Below are positions 23,901-35,100 of a stretch of DNA of 64,000 bases, in pieces. The stretch spans positions 1 through 64,000 of the forward strand of contig BDSI01000100.1 in NCBI GenBank assembly GCA_003117195.1. The letters are read 5' to 3'. The stretch is from Eudorina sp. 2006-703-Eu-15 (Eukaryota > Chlorophyta > Chlorophyceae > Chlamydomonadales > Volvocaceae). Position 1 is the first letter of the stretch. Each line of letters starts with the position of its first letter. Under the pieces are notes generated by a model. The model did no database searches. It saw nothing but the letters and a program-made list of their open reading frames with translations, and had not been told where the DNA came from. The position numbers and the translations under genes are program-made.

Positions 23901-25480
23901 CGCCCGCCGGCGGACGGAAATGTGAGCGTGCCGTCAGCCTGCTGGGCGTTCCTGCAGTCTGGAGGTTTGGCTGGCAACATGCCACTCGTTGTGAACGGCG
24001 AATTAAAGCCGGGATTCCCAAGCCGGTCCGGCCTACCACCAGTACCGGCGTCAGCATCAGCAGCCGCTGAGGGTATTGCTTCTGTTGCTGCTGCTGGAGC
24101 GGTGCCCTCCGGCACTTGCTGCGCTAGCTGCTGCGGCTGCTGCCCCGGCAATAAACACTGATGTTGCTGCTCAGGATGGGTTCCTGAAGCTGTCACAGCA
24201 GTCGATGAAGGCAACTGCTCCGGCGGTCCCTTCAGAGGTGGCAACGGCAGCAGCCGCGGCGGACCAGGCTTGTGGCCCCCCCCGGGCCGCCGGTCGACGC
24301 CGGACGATGCCTCGCGCCGAGATATGGAAGGCCCATGTCCAAAATCCGGCAATGAGACAACGAACCTCGCCGCCGCCGCCACTGCAAAAATTCCCACGAA
24401 CACCGCCGCCGAAAAAACCGCAGCCCCCAAGGATCGCAACAGCAGCTGCGTGACGGCTTCAAGGGCAATTGCCGCCATGTCCGCGGCTTCATCGGAGGCA
24501 GCAGCCGTTCTCGCCGGTGCTCCGTACACTGCCAGTCCGGCGACTGCCACTACAGCGGTCACTATAGCTGCAGCAGTTGCCGTCATGCGTCTGTGGCGCG
24601 CTGAAGCAGGGAGCGAAGGCGAGGGCGTGTGAGGGGCTGACGCTGCGGACGCGCCGTCGCGGCCGCTGTCACCAATTGCATTCGACGTATGGTCCTGCTC
24701 AACTCGCTCGCCATCTACTGTTGCTGCTGCTGCAGCTGAGAGGGTCTCTGAGGTCTGAAGGCTGGCCGTCCGGGCGCTGGTCGTTGGATTGCAAGGTTCA
24801 TTGCAGCCCATCGGCGTCCCTTTGCCAGTAGTCTGGGCCGACGTTGCCAGGAGGCCGTCCGCTGGACAGCGCTGCGGATGCTTAAGCAGCGCTTGCGCTG
24901 GCAGCAGCGGCGCAGGTTCGTCAGGCGTCCCTGACTCGGGCGGCACTCCCTCTGCTTGGGTGTCAGGTGACGTCGAGCGCTGTTGTAGACAGTCCGGTGT
25001 GTTAAGGACTGACGGTAAACAACCCGCGCTGCGCGGCGGACTGCACCATTGGGCGCCTGTGAGAACGTCCGTAGGGACGTGGCTCCACGCCGGGGCCTCA
25101 CCCTCAGCCACGCCGCATCGCAACACTGGCGGGCTTTCGATGCAGATGTTCGGGCTTGTAGCCAGAGACGATGCCGTCAGGGCATGGTCAGCTCCTTGAC
25201 TATTGAGCGCCTGGCCCATCGCCCGGACGCTGCCACCTGCACCTCCGTCAACAAGGCTTGGCCCAGGCTGCCAGTTCACTTCTCCTTCCGTATATGATGA
25301 TGCCGCCTGGACGGACAGAAGACCGTGCCCATATAAAGTGAGTTGAAAAAGTAACCCGGAAGTGAACCAGGCAAGGCCGCACAGAGGTAGGAACTGGCTA
25401 GCTAGATATCTAACGGCAACATGTATGCAGTATCTGTGTAGTATCGTCACAGATAGGCAGAAAACCGTCACGCCGCGCAA
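8949..25480 (-). CDS. Gene B: membrane receiver-guanylyl cyclase fusion
   Basis: Minus-strand exons: 22988-25480, 22347-22655, 22054-22089, 21582-21731, 21078-21269, 20653-20782, 20101-20229, 19667-19794, 19204-19295, 18640-18682, 18181-18276, 17168-17743, 14797-16750, 13437-14263, 12766-12959, 11186-11816, 8949-10838. All junctions are GT-AG and in phase, giving 9,870 nt (3,289 residues). The order is an N-terminal region with hydrophobic segments, a response-regulator receiver domain, a class III cyclase domain, and a tail of about 2,020 residues rich in Ala, Gly, Ser and Pro with no motif I know. The product should make cGMP under control of a phosphorelay. Volvocine histidine-kinase rhodopsins share the receiver-cyclase pairing, but no histidine kinase or opsin exon is visible upstream. 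The first Met is uncertain, because the first exon could start internally. The tail exons rest on frame and composition only; the receiver and cyclase exons are firm. Confidence 0.8.
13121..13260. repeat. 10-bp tandem array in a gene B intron
   Basis: Fourteen consecutive 10-bp units of the forms GCAATGCAAC and GCAACGCGAC run without a break, in strict 10-base register. The array lies in the intron between exons 13437-14263 and 12766-12959, so it is not coding. Confidence 0.9.
20256..20330. repeat. CAGG / AAGTTGACAAG minisatellite in a gene B intron
   Basis: Runs of CAGG alternate three times with AAGTTGACAAG. The array lies just beyond the acceptor of the exon that completes the first catalytic Asp codon. 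Confidence 0.85.
20551..20635. repeat. Dispersed intronic element, copy 1
   Basis: The core is CACTCCTGTTCTGCCTGCCT followed by AAGAAACACACACA, preceded by CGCATGTCACG and a CATACGGG word. It is one of five related copies in the window; this one lies in a gene B intron next to a CA run. Confidence 0.75.
21078..22089 (-). other. Gene B receiver (REC) domain, complete
   Basis: Three exons encode one receiver domain: [12 protein letters not shown] (acidic pair DD), [19 protein letters not shown] with [13 protein letters not shown] (the Asp of LLDV is the expected phospho-acceptor), and [14 protein letters not shown] with [11 protein letters not shown] (switch Thr of MIT, invariant Lys of IKP). 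All residues needed for phosphotransfer from a histidine kinase or Hpt protein are present, so the domain should be active. It sits directly before the cyclase domain, with only a helix-like linker ([17 protein letters not shown]), the usual arrangement for output control. Confidence 0.93.
24361..24592 (-). other. Gene B membrane hairpin (two hydrophobic segments)
   Basis: Within the first exon two hydrophobic stretches follow closely: [19 protein letters not shown], and, about 30 residues later, [20 protein letters not shown]. They look like two membrane helices joined by a short loop, followed by a long polar linker to the receiver domain. The first 60 residues of the longest frame are also hydrophobic and might be a further helix, a signal anchor or untranslated leader. 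The topology is inferred from composition only. Confidence 0.55.
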
Positions 25481-28400
25481 GTCACGTATACCTCACCTCA
25501 GCTTTCCTGCCATGGTCAGGCTGTGCTATTGAGATCAGATGCGAAGACAGCGCTAACTGTAAATCTTCAGGCTTGTGCGCAAGGCAGCCGCCTGGGTGCC
25601 TGGGCAACTCAACGGCGCCTGTTGAGCTGCCACCGCCAAGAGTGTCTCAGTAGCCCTCCAGTGTCAGTCTATTCCAAGCGTCCAAGGCTCAATATCATGA
25701 AAAGCCAGGCATCTGAGTGCGCTGGCTTTGCAAACGTCAGCTTTTGCAGGCGAGACAAGTCCACAATGGCGATAACGCGGTTGATGTAAAACACTAGTGT
25801 TCAAGAACCCGGCTGGCCTGTTAGGATACGTGACATTCCCTAAAGGCGACCTTCAGGAAAGTAAGTGGCCTGCTGTGCATCGCCAGTTCCAACATTGCAT
25901 AAGCTAATTTTAATTATATTCAGTTACTCAATCCCAAGCACAAACTTATGAACCAGTCAGGCACAATTGCGTATCAATGTGCTGCAAACGTGTTTGCGCA
26001 TCCGATAGACTAACTAGTTAGGACAAATACGCGCTGTTGATACGTGCTGTTGGTTTCAGCGATCGCATTTCACGCACAACCAACCCAAGTCTAAAAAATC
26101 TTACAAAAGTCGTACAACTAGTCCCTCGTTTCTTCATAGGATTATAGCGAGGCTTCATCCAGGAAGGTGCAAAATGCCTGTACACCTTCTGATACTGTAT
26201 TTCACATTTTCTGCAGCGTGTGCACTGCCTCAGTATGGATGCAGCTTAACACAGTTACTGGCTTACTGCTTAACCTGAGAAGTGGAGTTCATGGCAGCTA
26301 GCCATGCTTGTTAAAGGCTGAAGTAAACATAATGTCTATTAGCTATTCCTTCGCCCATCGTCGGGCATGGAATGTGGAAAGTGAACGGTGTACTTTTTCG
26401 GGCTCTGAGAAGTATTACAGATGTCTCTCTACAGCACGTTTAAGGGAGGCCGGACGTCCGAGCTGCAGATCCGCACCTCTGCGTGACTTCGGCACGTAGC
26501 CCTTGGGGGCATGTGGCACAACCCCACAATGCCGGCCATGCATGTCCAGCCCCTGCATCTCGGCCCTTAGCGAGATTGTTTTGTTATATTGAAGCCGTGG
26601 TAGGTTGCACAGGGGGTAAAAATCTATGAGTAGTGTCATAGTGAACCCCACTGGTTACCATAGCGGCCTCAGACTCTTCAGCACACACTGCAAAAAACGA
26701 TCTGTGATCCTATGGCGCGTAGATTACTGAGAAAATCACAGCGGCGCCCGCGCGCGCACCGTCGACGCAGCACAACAAGCAAAGCAGACGGACCAGAATC
26801 ACCAGCCCAAACCACCCAAACACGCAGAGACACCCAGCGTGGAACCACTGCACAGGCGCAAGAGCGGGCGGAATCGCCCACAGGCATCCCATCGGCCAGC
26901 CACTGCCATTACGGCCGCCGCCCTTTCTCAACGTCAGAGGTGCGCAACCCTGGCTCGTGACGATATGCGGCAGCCTATGACAGAGCGCCTCTAACCCAAT
27001 CAACTCGGCAATCTGCCCCTAAATAGACGTGGGAGCCTGCCCGCACCATATCAAGCGCGTCCTGTTGCAGAGATCGACGGAAATTCCAACGATCCCTCGG
27101 CCCTTGAGTGACGTCAGAACCCAACACGGGATGGGATGGAACGGGCCACCGACAACGACCCAAGCCCCAGCTTTTTGCAACCGTCACAAGTTGGACCCGT
27201 CATTCCGACCAGGCGATCCGACGGGCCCAGACAGCTTTGCAAACATCCAAGGTTATAAACCCATGCAAGCTTCGTTAGCAGGCGTCCCCAAACGTCGAAG
27301 GAGCTCGTCGCGCGCCAACTCTCGTCTCGACAACAAGGCCGCGCCCACAATAGGCCACAAGGCGGCAACCAATCAGCGCCGCATCGCGGCCGCAAGACAC
27401 CGGCAACAAGGCGGCGACCACAAATCAGCGGCGGCCATTCTCATGGCGGTGACTGCTGCCAATACGGCGGCATCACGAACATACCGCTTCGTGGGCGGCG
27501 GCATTCATTAATTCATCACCGGCCGTGTCTGCTATGACGAGGAGTGACCGCATTTCAGCGCGTTAGAGTCGCGGTAGCAGTCAATCAACTGTGTGGTCTG
27601 ACGCAACGTTGCACACGGTGCCACGAGTACCTTCGGCTAGAATGTTGAAGCGAAAGGGGCCAACATAGCAGGGGCCATCGTCCCCATACGTACATGAACG
27701 GTTCCCGAGCAATCAACCCTACCTGATGGGCAATGGGCCCGCAGCATGGCTTCGACGCGCCAGAAGTGTTGGCTCGAAGAATTTTCGGGGGGGCACGCTT
27801 TTTGATTCCATTCGCAATGTGTGGTTTCCCCCATGCCTTGCTTGACCCCTCGGGTCCCGCCCCTGCGTCACATACCCCTGTCCTAACGAGTACGGTACCT
27901 TACCCCAAGTACGGCACCTTACCCGTGCCCAACGACGGAATCGTGCCGTCCCTACGGTAGGTGTAGGTGCTGCCAGGGGCCACATGCATCCAGCACGTGG
28001 TGGCAACTTTCCTTTATGGGCGGGTCCGTACTTCCGTACATACAGTACCCGGCCAACCACCAAACACTACTGGACAGTCTTGCCGCGTTCTAAGACTTGC
28101 AAACCCCTAACGTACGGCAGCACACGGCGGGGCGGGACACGTGTAACAAATCGCCGGCCCAGCCATCAGCGCATGTCAGAGCATCTTATCCACTGCCTCG
28201 GAGAAACCCAAAATTTCCGAATCCCCAGACATGTCACCTCAAATCCTCAGGGCCCCCGCTTCATGCCGACATCCGGCCGCCGACCATTGAGACTCCCATA
28301 ATTGCGTCTGCAGCAAAAGTTGGAAACGGTGTGCGTAGATATGTACGGCACGCGCCCGGATGCGGATACGTATGTACGGCACGTACTGCATATCGTGAGA

Positions 28401-29121
28401 ACCAGCACCATAACCACCATAACCACCACCACCAGAAGCAGCGAGTAAAAAAACAAGTCTGGCCTCAGGTAAAAGACCGAACACCAGGCCAGCCAGCCGA
28501 CCGTACACGGATTCCTTCGTACCATGCCGGTACGGACAGAGGACGAGGCTCATGCGGCTACACACTAGTGGTGGACGGATCAACCGGATCGTGCTGGAGC
28601 ACTTACGGCCACCCCAGCGGGTCGCAACCACGACACACAAGATTGATTGTGCAGCAGCGGGCAAACGAGGCAAAGTGCGCGGACATCCATGGCCCATCCG
28701 GCGATGTATGTATGGCGGTGGCCCCCGCCCATTCGGCAACAATGCACTGCGACGCTGCAGCGCACACCTCCCGAGTCCCGACCCCAGGTCCGGATGCATC
28801 GCGCTGACATCGAGATCTCGCCGAGTTAGAGGACGGCGCCGGCTTGAGTCGCCTCCGCCCCGCAAACCGTACATCTATTAACACTCACCTCCGCACGTCG
28901 CCGTACACACACACATACACACGATCTCGCGGCTCTTATATGCACACAAAACCTAGCTTCGGCACTGAACCAACAGTTTCACCAGCCAGCCCCAGCCAGG
29001 GAAGTCACGATGGAGCCAACAACTTAGTGGGGCAAGTAAGGCGCATCACGTACCCGCGCTGGCGAGCCAGCCAGCCAGCCAAGGATGGAGCTATGCAGTG
29101 GGGCTAGTAAGGCGATTGCGG
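25481..29121. other. Spacer between the two cyclase genes
   Basis: This is the 3' side of gene A and the 5' side of gene B, which read in the same direction. The part from 25481 to about 26700 is clearly more AT-rich than the genes and should include the promoter of gene B. Between 26700 and 29100 several open frames overlap on both strands, but none has splice-consistent neighbours or a known motif. Small repeats (GTACGG words near 27890-27920 and a CCACCATAA run near 28420) are present. Confidence 0.5.
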
Positions 29122-32100
29122 TCAGCCCCACCGGAGCTCTAAGAGCTCCATCAATTCGGGGATGCCCTTTAGCTGGAAGGATCCCAGGCTGATCCCGTAC
29201 ATGGGGCGCCGTGCCGCTTGGCGAGCTGCCGTATCGCCGCCACCCTCGTCATCGTCATCCTCGCCGTCGCCTTCATGGTCGGCGAGCCCGCCGCCGCCGC
29301 CATCACCGCCGCCAGCGGCACCGATGCCGGTGCCGCTCGGCGAGTGCGGGTCGACACCTCCGCAGCCGCCGCCGCCGGAACCGCGCCGTCGCCTCCCGCC
29401 GCCGCCCATATCCCTGGGGCCGCCATTCGCGCTGTTGTCCCAGCCGCCGGTGGCCGCGTCGCCCGGCTCAGGGTCAGTCGGGAAGGGCGAGGGCCCGCTG
29501 GTGCGCTGGCCCTCCAAGTTCAGCGCTGCGTCGTCTGCCGTGAGGCCGCAGGTGTTGCAGCTGGTGTGGGTGGGCGCGCGGCTGGCGGGGTTGCCGGTGC
29601 TGGCGGGTCCTTCAGTAAGCAGGACGGAGGGGGACGGGACGGGGGGGGGCGGGAGGGGAATGAACACTGGATCGACGACGACTGGCAGCTGCATGCATGT
29701 GGGTGAGCGGTGGCGGGGAGAGCGTCCGGTGCTCCAGGGGCACACTCACATACAGAGTTCTCGTTTACACACACACACACTCCACTGCTACCACCTGTCT
29801 TTCTCACCGCTGACTCCCGCCCGCGTGCCCCCCCGGCGCCTGTTCTTGCCCTTGCGCCTGTTGTTGCCCCTGCGCCGGTGGTCGCCCCCGCTGCCCCTGT
29901 TATTGCCCCCGGTTGCCCCCCCCCCCCTTGCCACCCACCCGCCGCCCAACTGCATCCCCGGCGCGCAGCATGCACTTGCGCGCTTGGGCTTCCGGCGTAG
30001 TGGGGAGCTCTGTGAGAGTCCGCACGCCGGCACCGCCGCATCTGCGATTGGTTCTTTGCCCCTGCGCTGTGACGGCAGTTGACCGCGTTCGTACCCGGCG
30101 CATCACTGCAAATTCGGCACCCGCATCTTTGCGTTCCATTTGCTTTGCTCGTTTTTTCCTTCTTACTAACAACTTTTAGGACCGTCGCGCTCACGTGTGT
30201 CCCTGTCTTGCCATCCGCCTTGCATGTCCTCCGACTTCGCTTCGATAACCACTGACGGTGCTGCTTCGCTTGGTGCTCCCGTTTCTGCATTCAGGTCGGT
30301 ATCTTTTTCCTTTCTGCACGGGCTGGGACGGTTGTGCCGGGCACTTGCTTGCTGTCGGCATCGCACGCGCTGTTGACGCATACGCCCTTGCTTTTGCTGC
30401 ACCTTAGGATCAGTAGGTAGTTTAGTTGAGTTTCGACTGCATTAGCCTACGGCGTCATAGCCGCTACTTCTGCTGGCGTAACGGCGCCCACCGGCGCTCG
30501 ACAACGATACGGGGCGCCACGGCATCACGGACTACACCACCTTGGGACTACTTATGGTCGACATACTTCGCCCTGGCGTATTGGTAACTCTGGTCTCGGT
30601 CTCAGTCGTCGGTTGCATTACTGGACACGGGTCTGTTTTTTCGCGGCTCAGCTTTTCTCTTTGATAACACACACACACTCCTGTTCTGCCTGCCTAAGCA
30701 ACACACACACACACACGTTTGTAACCACGGCAAAGGGGCACACACACACACATTGGCCGAAGCAGGGACCTGGAGACAGGGCTGCTCGCTTACCCGTGGC
30801 CGCATCCGAGTCCTCGTTGGACGCCAGTCGCTGCAGCGGCGCGTGCTGCGACAGCCCCTGCGGCGGCGGCGAGGCCAGCGTCCCCGCCAGCGCCGGTGAG
30901 CTGCTGACATACTGCGCCGACAGGGCCGCCGCACTTCGCAGCGCCTGCCGCGGGGAGCTCCGGGGCGAGGGACGGGGCGTGGGCTCGTCCTGTCGAAGAG
31001 AGTTTTGGGGGGACAGTAGCAGCGATGGCGCCAAACTCGCGGCTGCGCCTGCAGGTCCACCGCCGCCACCACTGCCACAGCGCCCCCGCGACAGCGGCGG
31101 TTGTGCGGGGTACACAGCGGGACTGTTGCTTCCCGGTGCCTGAGGCCACTTCCCCTGCACTGACACGGGCGGCATGGGCAAATAAACCCCGCCGGCAGCT
31201 GCCGTACCAGCGGCGGCGGTGCCGCCAGCGCTTGCCGTACGGACCAGTGGGTCATCGAGGCTTGCCATGTGCGTCACGAAGAGTGGCGGCGGCAAGCCGC
31301 CCGTAATGGGGGAGTCAGCGCCGTTGACGCCGCCGCCGCCACCACCACCTGCGATGGAGCCGCCGCCAACAATCGCGTGTGAGGTGATCGGCGCACGTGG
31401 GTATGGCCCCTGGACGTGCTCGGCCATGCCGTACGAGAGATCGTCGACGTCGCCCGACGGCATCCGGCGGCTGATGCTGCTGACGGCGGCAAAGTGCCCG
31501 CCGCCACGCGGCCCCGGAACATCAGTGCCTCCGGCACCGCCGCCGCCGCCGCCGCCGCCGCCAACCGCACCGCAGTGAAAACCCTGTCGTACACTCTGAG
31601 CCCAGACCGACCCAGCTGCATTGCTGAGGTGGCTGCTGCGGCCGCCCCCGTTGATGGTGGTTACTGTCGTACCGCTGTCCCGTTGCTGGCGGTCCAACTC
31701 AACTGCCATGCCGGCCATAAGGCCCTGGATGACAGACCAGGCGGTACGACTGCACAGCACCTGCAACGGAAAAGCACATCACTGTCTGCTCAACAACGAG
31801 CTTGTCAACAAGAAAACCATCATACTATCATGAACATGACGCCGGGCAATCATGACGCCGGGCAGTCATACGCCGGGCAAACCTCGCGGCGTTCCCCAAG
31901 GGACGGCGTCGATGAGGCTCAAATGAGGAGACGACACAGTGCGGCGCCGGAACATTAACCTGCCTACCTATCTTCGTCGGGGGCCCCATCGACACCTTCT
32001 CATACATAGACATCTGGCGGGCCAAGGAAGCCCTGCCCTCGCACAGACGTCTGAAAGGCAGATCAAGGTTGCGATGGTTTATTGTATGCTGCCCAACCAC

Positions 32101-35100
32101 TCGGGACCCGTTGACCCGGGGGTCGGTCGCAGGCTGTCCGCGTTCCTTTCACCCGTCCTACCTGCCCGTCATGTGCCTTGTACGCAATCCGGGACGCGCG
32201 ATTCATGACGCGGCCTCGGTACGACAGTCGTCCCGTACTGACGTGCACGTCGCACGTGACCTCGCCCACGTGGATACCCGCTCTGACCCGTGGGCCGCGG
32301 TGCAGCAGCCGCCGGCCGAGGGCAGCCGGCGCCGCCGCCGCCGCCGCCGCGCCCCGGGGCAGGGCGCTGCTGACGGCGCCCGCGGCTACGCCCCCTAGTG
32401 CCCCCGCCGGTCCAGCCGCCAGTCCACCAGGCGGCTGCGGCATGTAGGCGTTGGCCTCCGGTGACGTAATGGATTCCATGATGGATGTCGTGAGTACGGC
32501 ACCAACGCCGGTGACGATCCCCGGCGTCGTGTCGTACACTTCGCAACACTGCGGGTGATTCAGTACGACGGGGGGCCAGTCCTGCGGCGGCGGAGCCCAC
32601 ACGGCGGGGGGAGAGAAGAGGGGCGGCGGAGGTGCCGTTGTGGCGATGTGTGCGAGGAGGGCGATGAAGGGCTGACACCTGAGACCTGAGACCCACGATG
32701 GCGTTGCCTAGAACGTGGGGGCACGGGAGGTTCGCCGCGTAGCACTGTACTTATTGGGATGCAGAATGTCGGCTGGGGCCAGGAGCAACCCTGCCCTGCC
32801 CTCCACCGCCTGATGAAACCGAACTGCATCGTCAATACGGTTCGACCCGCAAGCCGCGTTTGGAGAGCATGGCTTTGGGAAGCTGCCAGCCAGTCACCTT
32901 GCCGGGCATATGCCCCCACGCGCCACTCCAATCAGCCATCCGCTTCTGCTCGATCCACCACAACCCCGGTAGTAAGCCCTGCACCCCCCCCAGTATAATG
33001 AGTTATGTTGGGTGTGCCCGGGTTCGTTCTTCGGGTTTATTTCTTTTCTCAATTTCAACCCCACCGCGGACACGCACACCCGCTGGTCGCTTACCCATTC
33101 GCACTGCCGCTTATCCGCCGCGACCATCTGCACCACCACCACCACCCTTAAAGAAGCACCTCCTAAAAAGCAGCTATCCTTCCCATCCATTCACCCACAC
33201 ACACGCACGCACGGGCGGTCTTCTCATTAAACACACACGCACTCCAGCCCGCCCACCCCCCAGCCCGCCCACCCACCAAGCTCCGCAGCTGCTCCACACA
33301 GTCCAGGGCCCAGCTGGCCGCCGCTGCCGGGTCGTGGAAGGCCGCCAAGCACAGCCCCTCGGCCGCCTCAATCACGTAGCCACCCCGACTGGTGCACAGC
33401 CCCACTACGGTGTCCTTCAGCAGCGCAAGAGCACGGTTGCCCACGTCCTCCAGCTCCGCGATCAAGGCCTGGAGGTTGGTGGTTGATGGTTAGTGGTGTG
33501 CAGGAGGAACGGACAGTCACCACCAAAACGTTGGGTCGTTGGCCGACACGTAATGGCTTGCGGCATGCCCAACGGCGGCGGCCCACCGCAAAGAACGAGG
33601 CCTGAAGTGACCTCCGTTCACAGGGGTCCTACATGTCTGCGTCCTCGTACACACACACAGTTCTCTTTTACACACAAAACTAAAAACCGTGTGAATCGGG
33701 CATTGGGTATAACATGTACGCATACGGGCAGCGTGTTGGGCACTACTCGGCCTCTCGCTCGCATGTCACGCACTCCTGTTCTGCCTGCCTAAGCAACACA
33801 CACACACGCACACTCCTGTTCTCACACGCCTGCATATGGTAAGTTTTTTCCTCGCAGGTTCTATGGTAAGTATATTGATACCTGGGATCGGGCGGGCGGG
33901 CGGGTTGCAATTCTAAACACACACACACACACTCCTGTTCTGCCTGCCTAAGAAACATACCGGTCCCACGTTTGGGTCGGGCGGGCTTCTCATTATACAC
34001 CCGTCCCAGGCGGGTCTCTTTTCTGAACACACGTCCACCCTACATCACAGTGCACGCGCGCAAGCGATGCACAACCTCCGGCCACATGACGGCCATTCCG
34101 CCGCCCCACCCCAAACACACGCACGTACCTGCGCGGCGGGCACAGTCAGAAAGGTGATGGCGACGCTGCGACCCACAGGGGCGTCCATGTTGCCGTACTG
34201 GTACGGCACGGAAATCGTACGACATGCGGGAGATTTTAAAACAGATAAGTTGACCGGGGACAACGACCTTGATAGGGCGCCAAAGCCTGGGAGGCCCGCA
34301 GCAGATGGCAGACCCCCTCCCGAGAGCCTCCGTACAACAGCGACGACGATATTTGGGCGTCGTACAAACCAACCAAGCATAACGAACAACCCCCATCCAA
34401 TATCGCCTATTCGCCCATTACGGTATGCGACAGAAACCATGCGCAGGACGCCAGCCGGAACGCCGTGTGCCATGCATACACCAGGAAATCCGTACCGGGC
34501 GTACGGTGCACCGTTCCACCGTACCTGCAGGTAGGTGATGCCGCGGAGCGGTGCCAGGTGCGGCATCCGCTGCCGCAGGCGGTAGCTGACGAGCTGATAC
34601 AGTGCGACGCTGCGTCGGAGCGGTGCCGCGCCAGCGGCGAATCCATGCGGCGCCGTGGCCTTGTGCAGCGCGGCGCCATTAGCCAGGTGCGGCATGTGTA
34701 CGGCAACGCCGCCGGCGCCCGCGCCGGCGCCCGACAGCTGCTGCAGGGATGATGGCGTCGGCTGGATGCCGCCGCTGGCGCCGCCGTGGCGGCTGGAATG
34801 CATCGACGCGTCGGCGGCGCCGTTGGCGGTGGCGGCGGCGGCCGCCGCCAGCGCAGCGGCGTTGCTGACGGTGCCGACGCTGACGAGTCCCTCAATCTCC
34901 ACATCGCCGCAGTAGATTGCCAGCGGCGGTCGGGAGTCCAGCAGTGGCAGGATGGGCAGCAGTTGGTGGATGGTGCGTTCGGAGGCAAGGATCATGGCGC
35001 CGGCGGCGGCGTCGGAGACCTGGGGGCGGTACCGGTAGCCGGAACGGGGCGGACGGTGGGCAGCGAGGCAGGCAGGGGTGTTGTATTTGGGGGGACCACA

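Larger units (their letters stand above)
29122..34197 (-). other. Gene A cyclase domain C2 (non-metal-binding half)
   Basis: Exon 34129-34197 starts the domain with APVGRSVAITFLTVPAAQ, where the usual metal Asp is absent. Exon 33277-33468 gives GGYVIEAAEGLCLAAFHDP, with Leu replacing the second metal Asp (GD to GL). Exon 32162-32581 has DWPPVVLNHPQCCEVY, RGPRVRAGIHVGEVT and RGRVMNRASRIAYKAHDGQ, with the Asn and Arg of the transition-state pair intact. Exon 30794-31760 begins VLCSRTAWSVIQ and then carries a long Gly-rich insert; the last exon ends GSFQLKGIPELMELLELRWG and stop. C2 therefore cannot bind metal itself but keeps the residues that C1 has lost. Confidence 0.88.

Noticed and set aside
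22988..28900. Histidine kinase or opsin part for gene B, as in histidine-kinase rhodopsins
   Set aside because: No H-box, N-box, glycine-rich ATP lid or retinal-binding helix could be found on the minus strand upstream of the receiver domain.
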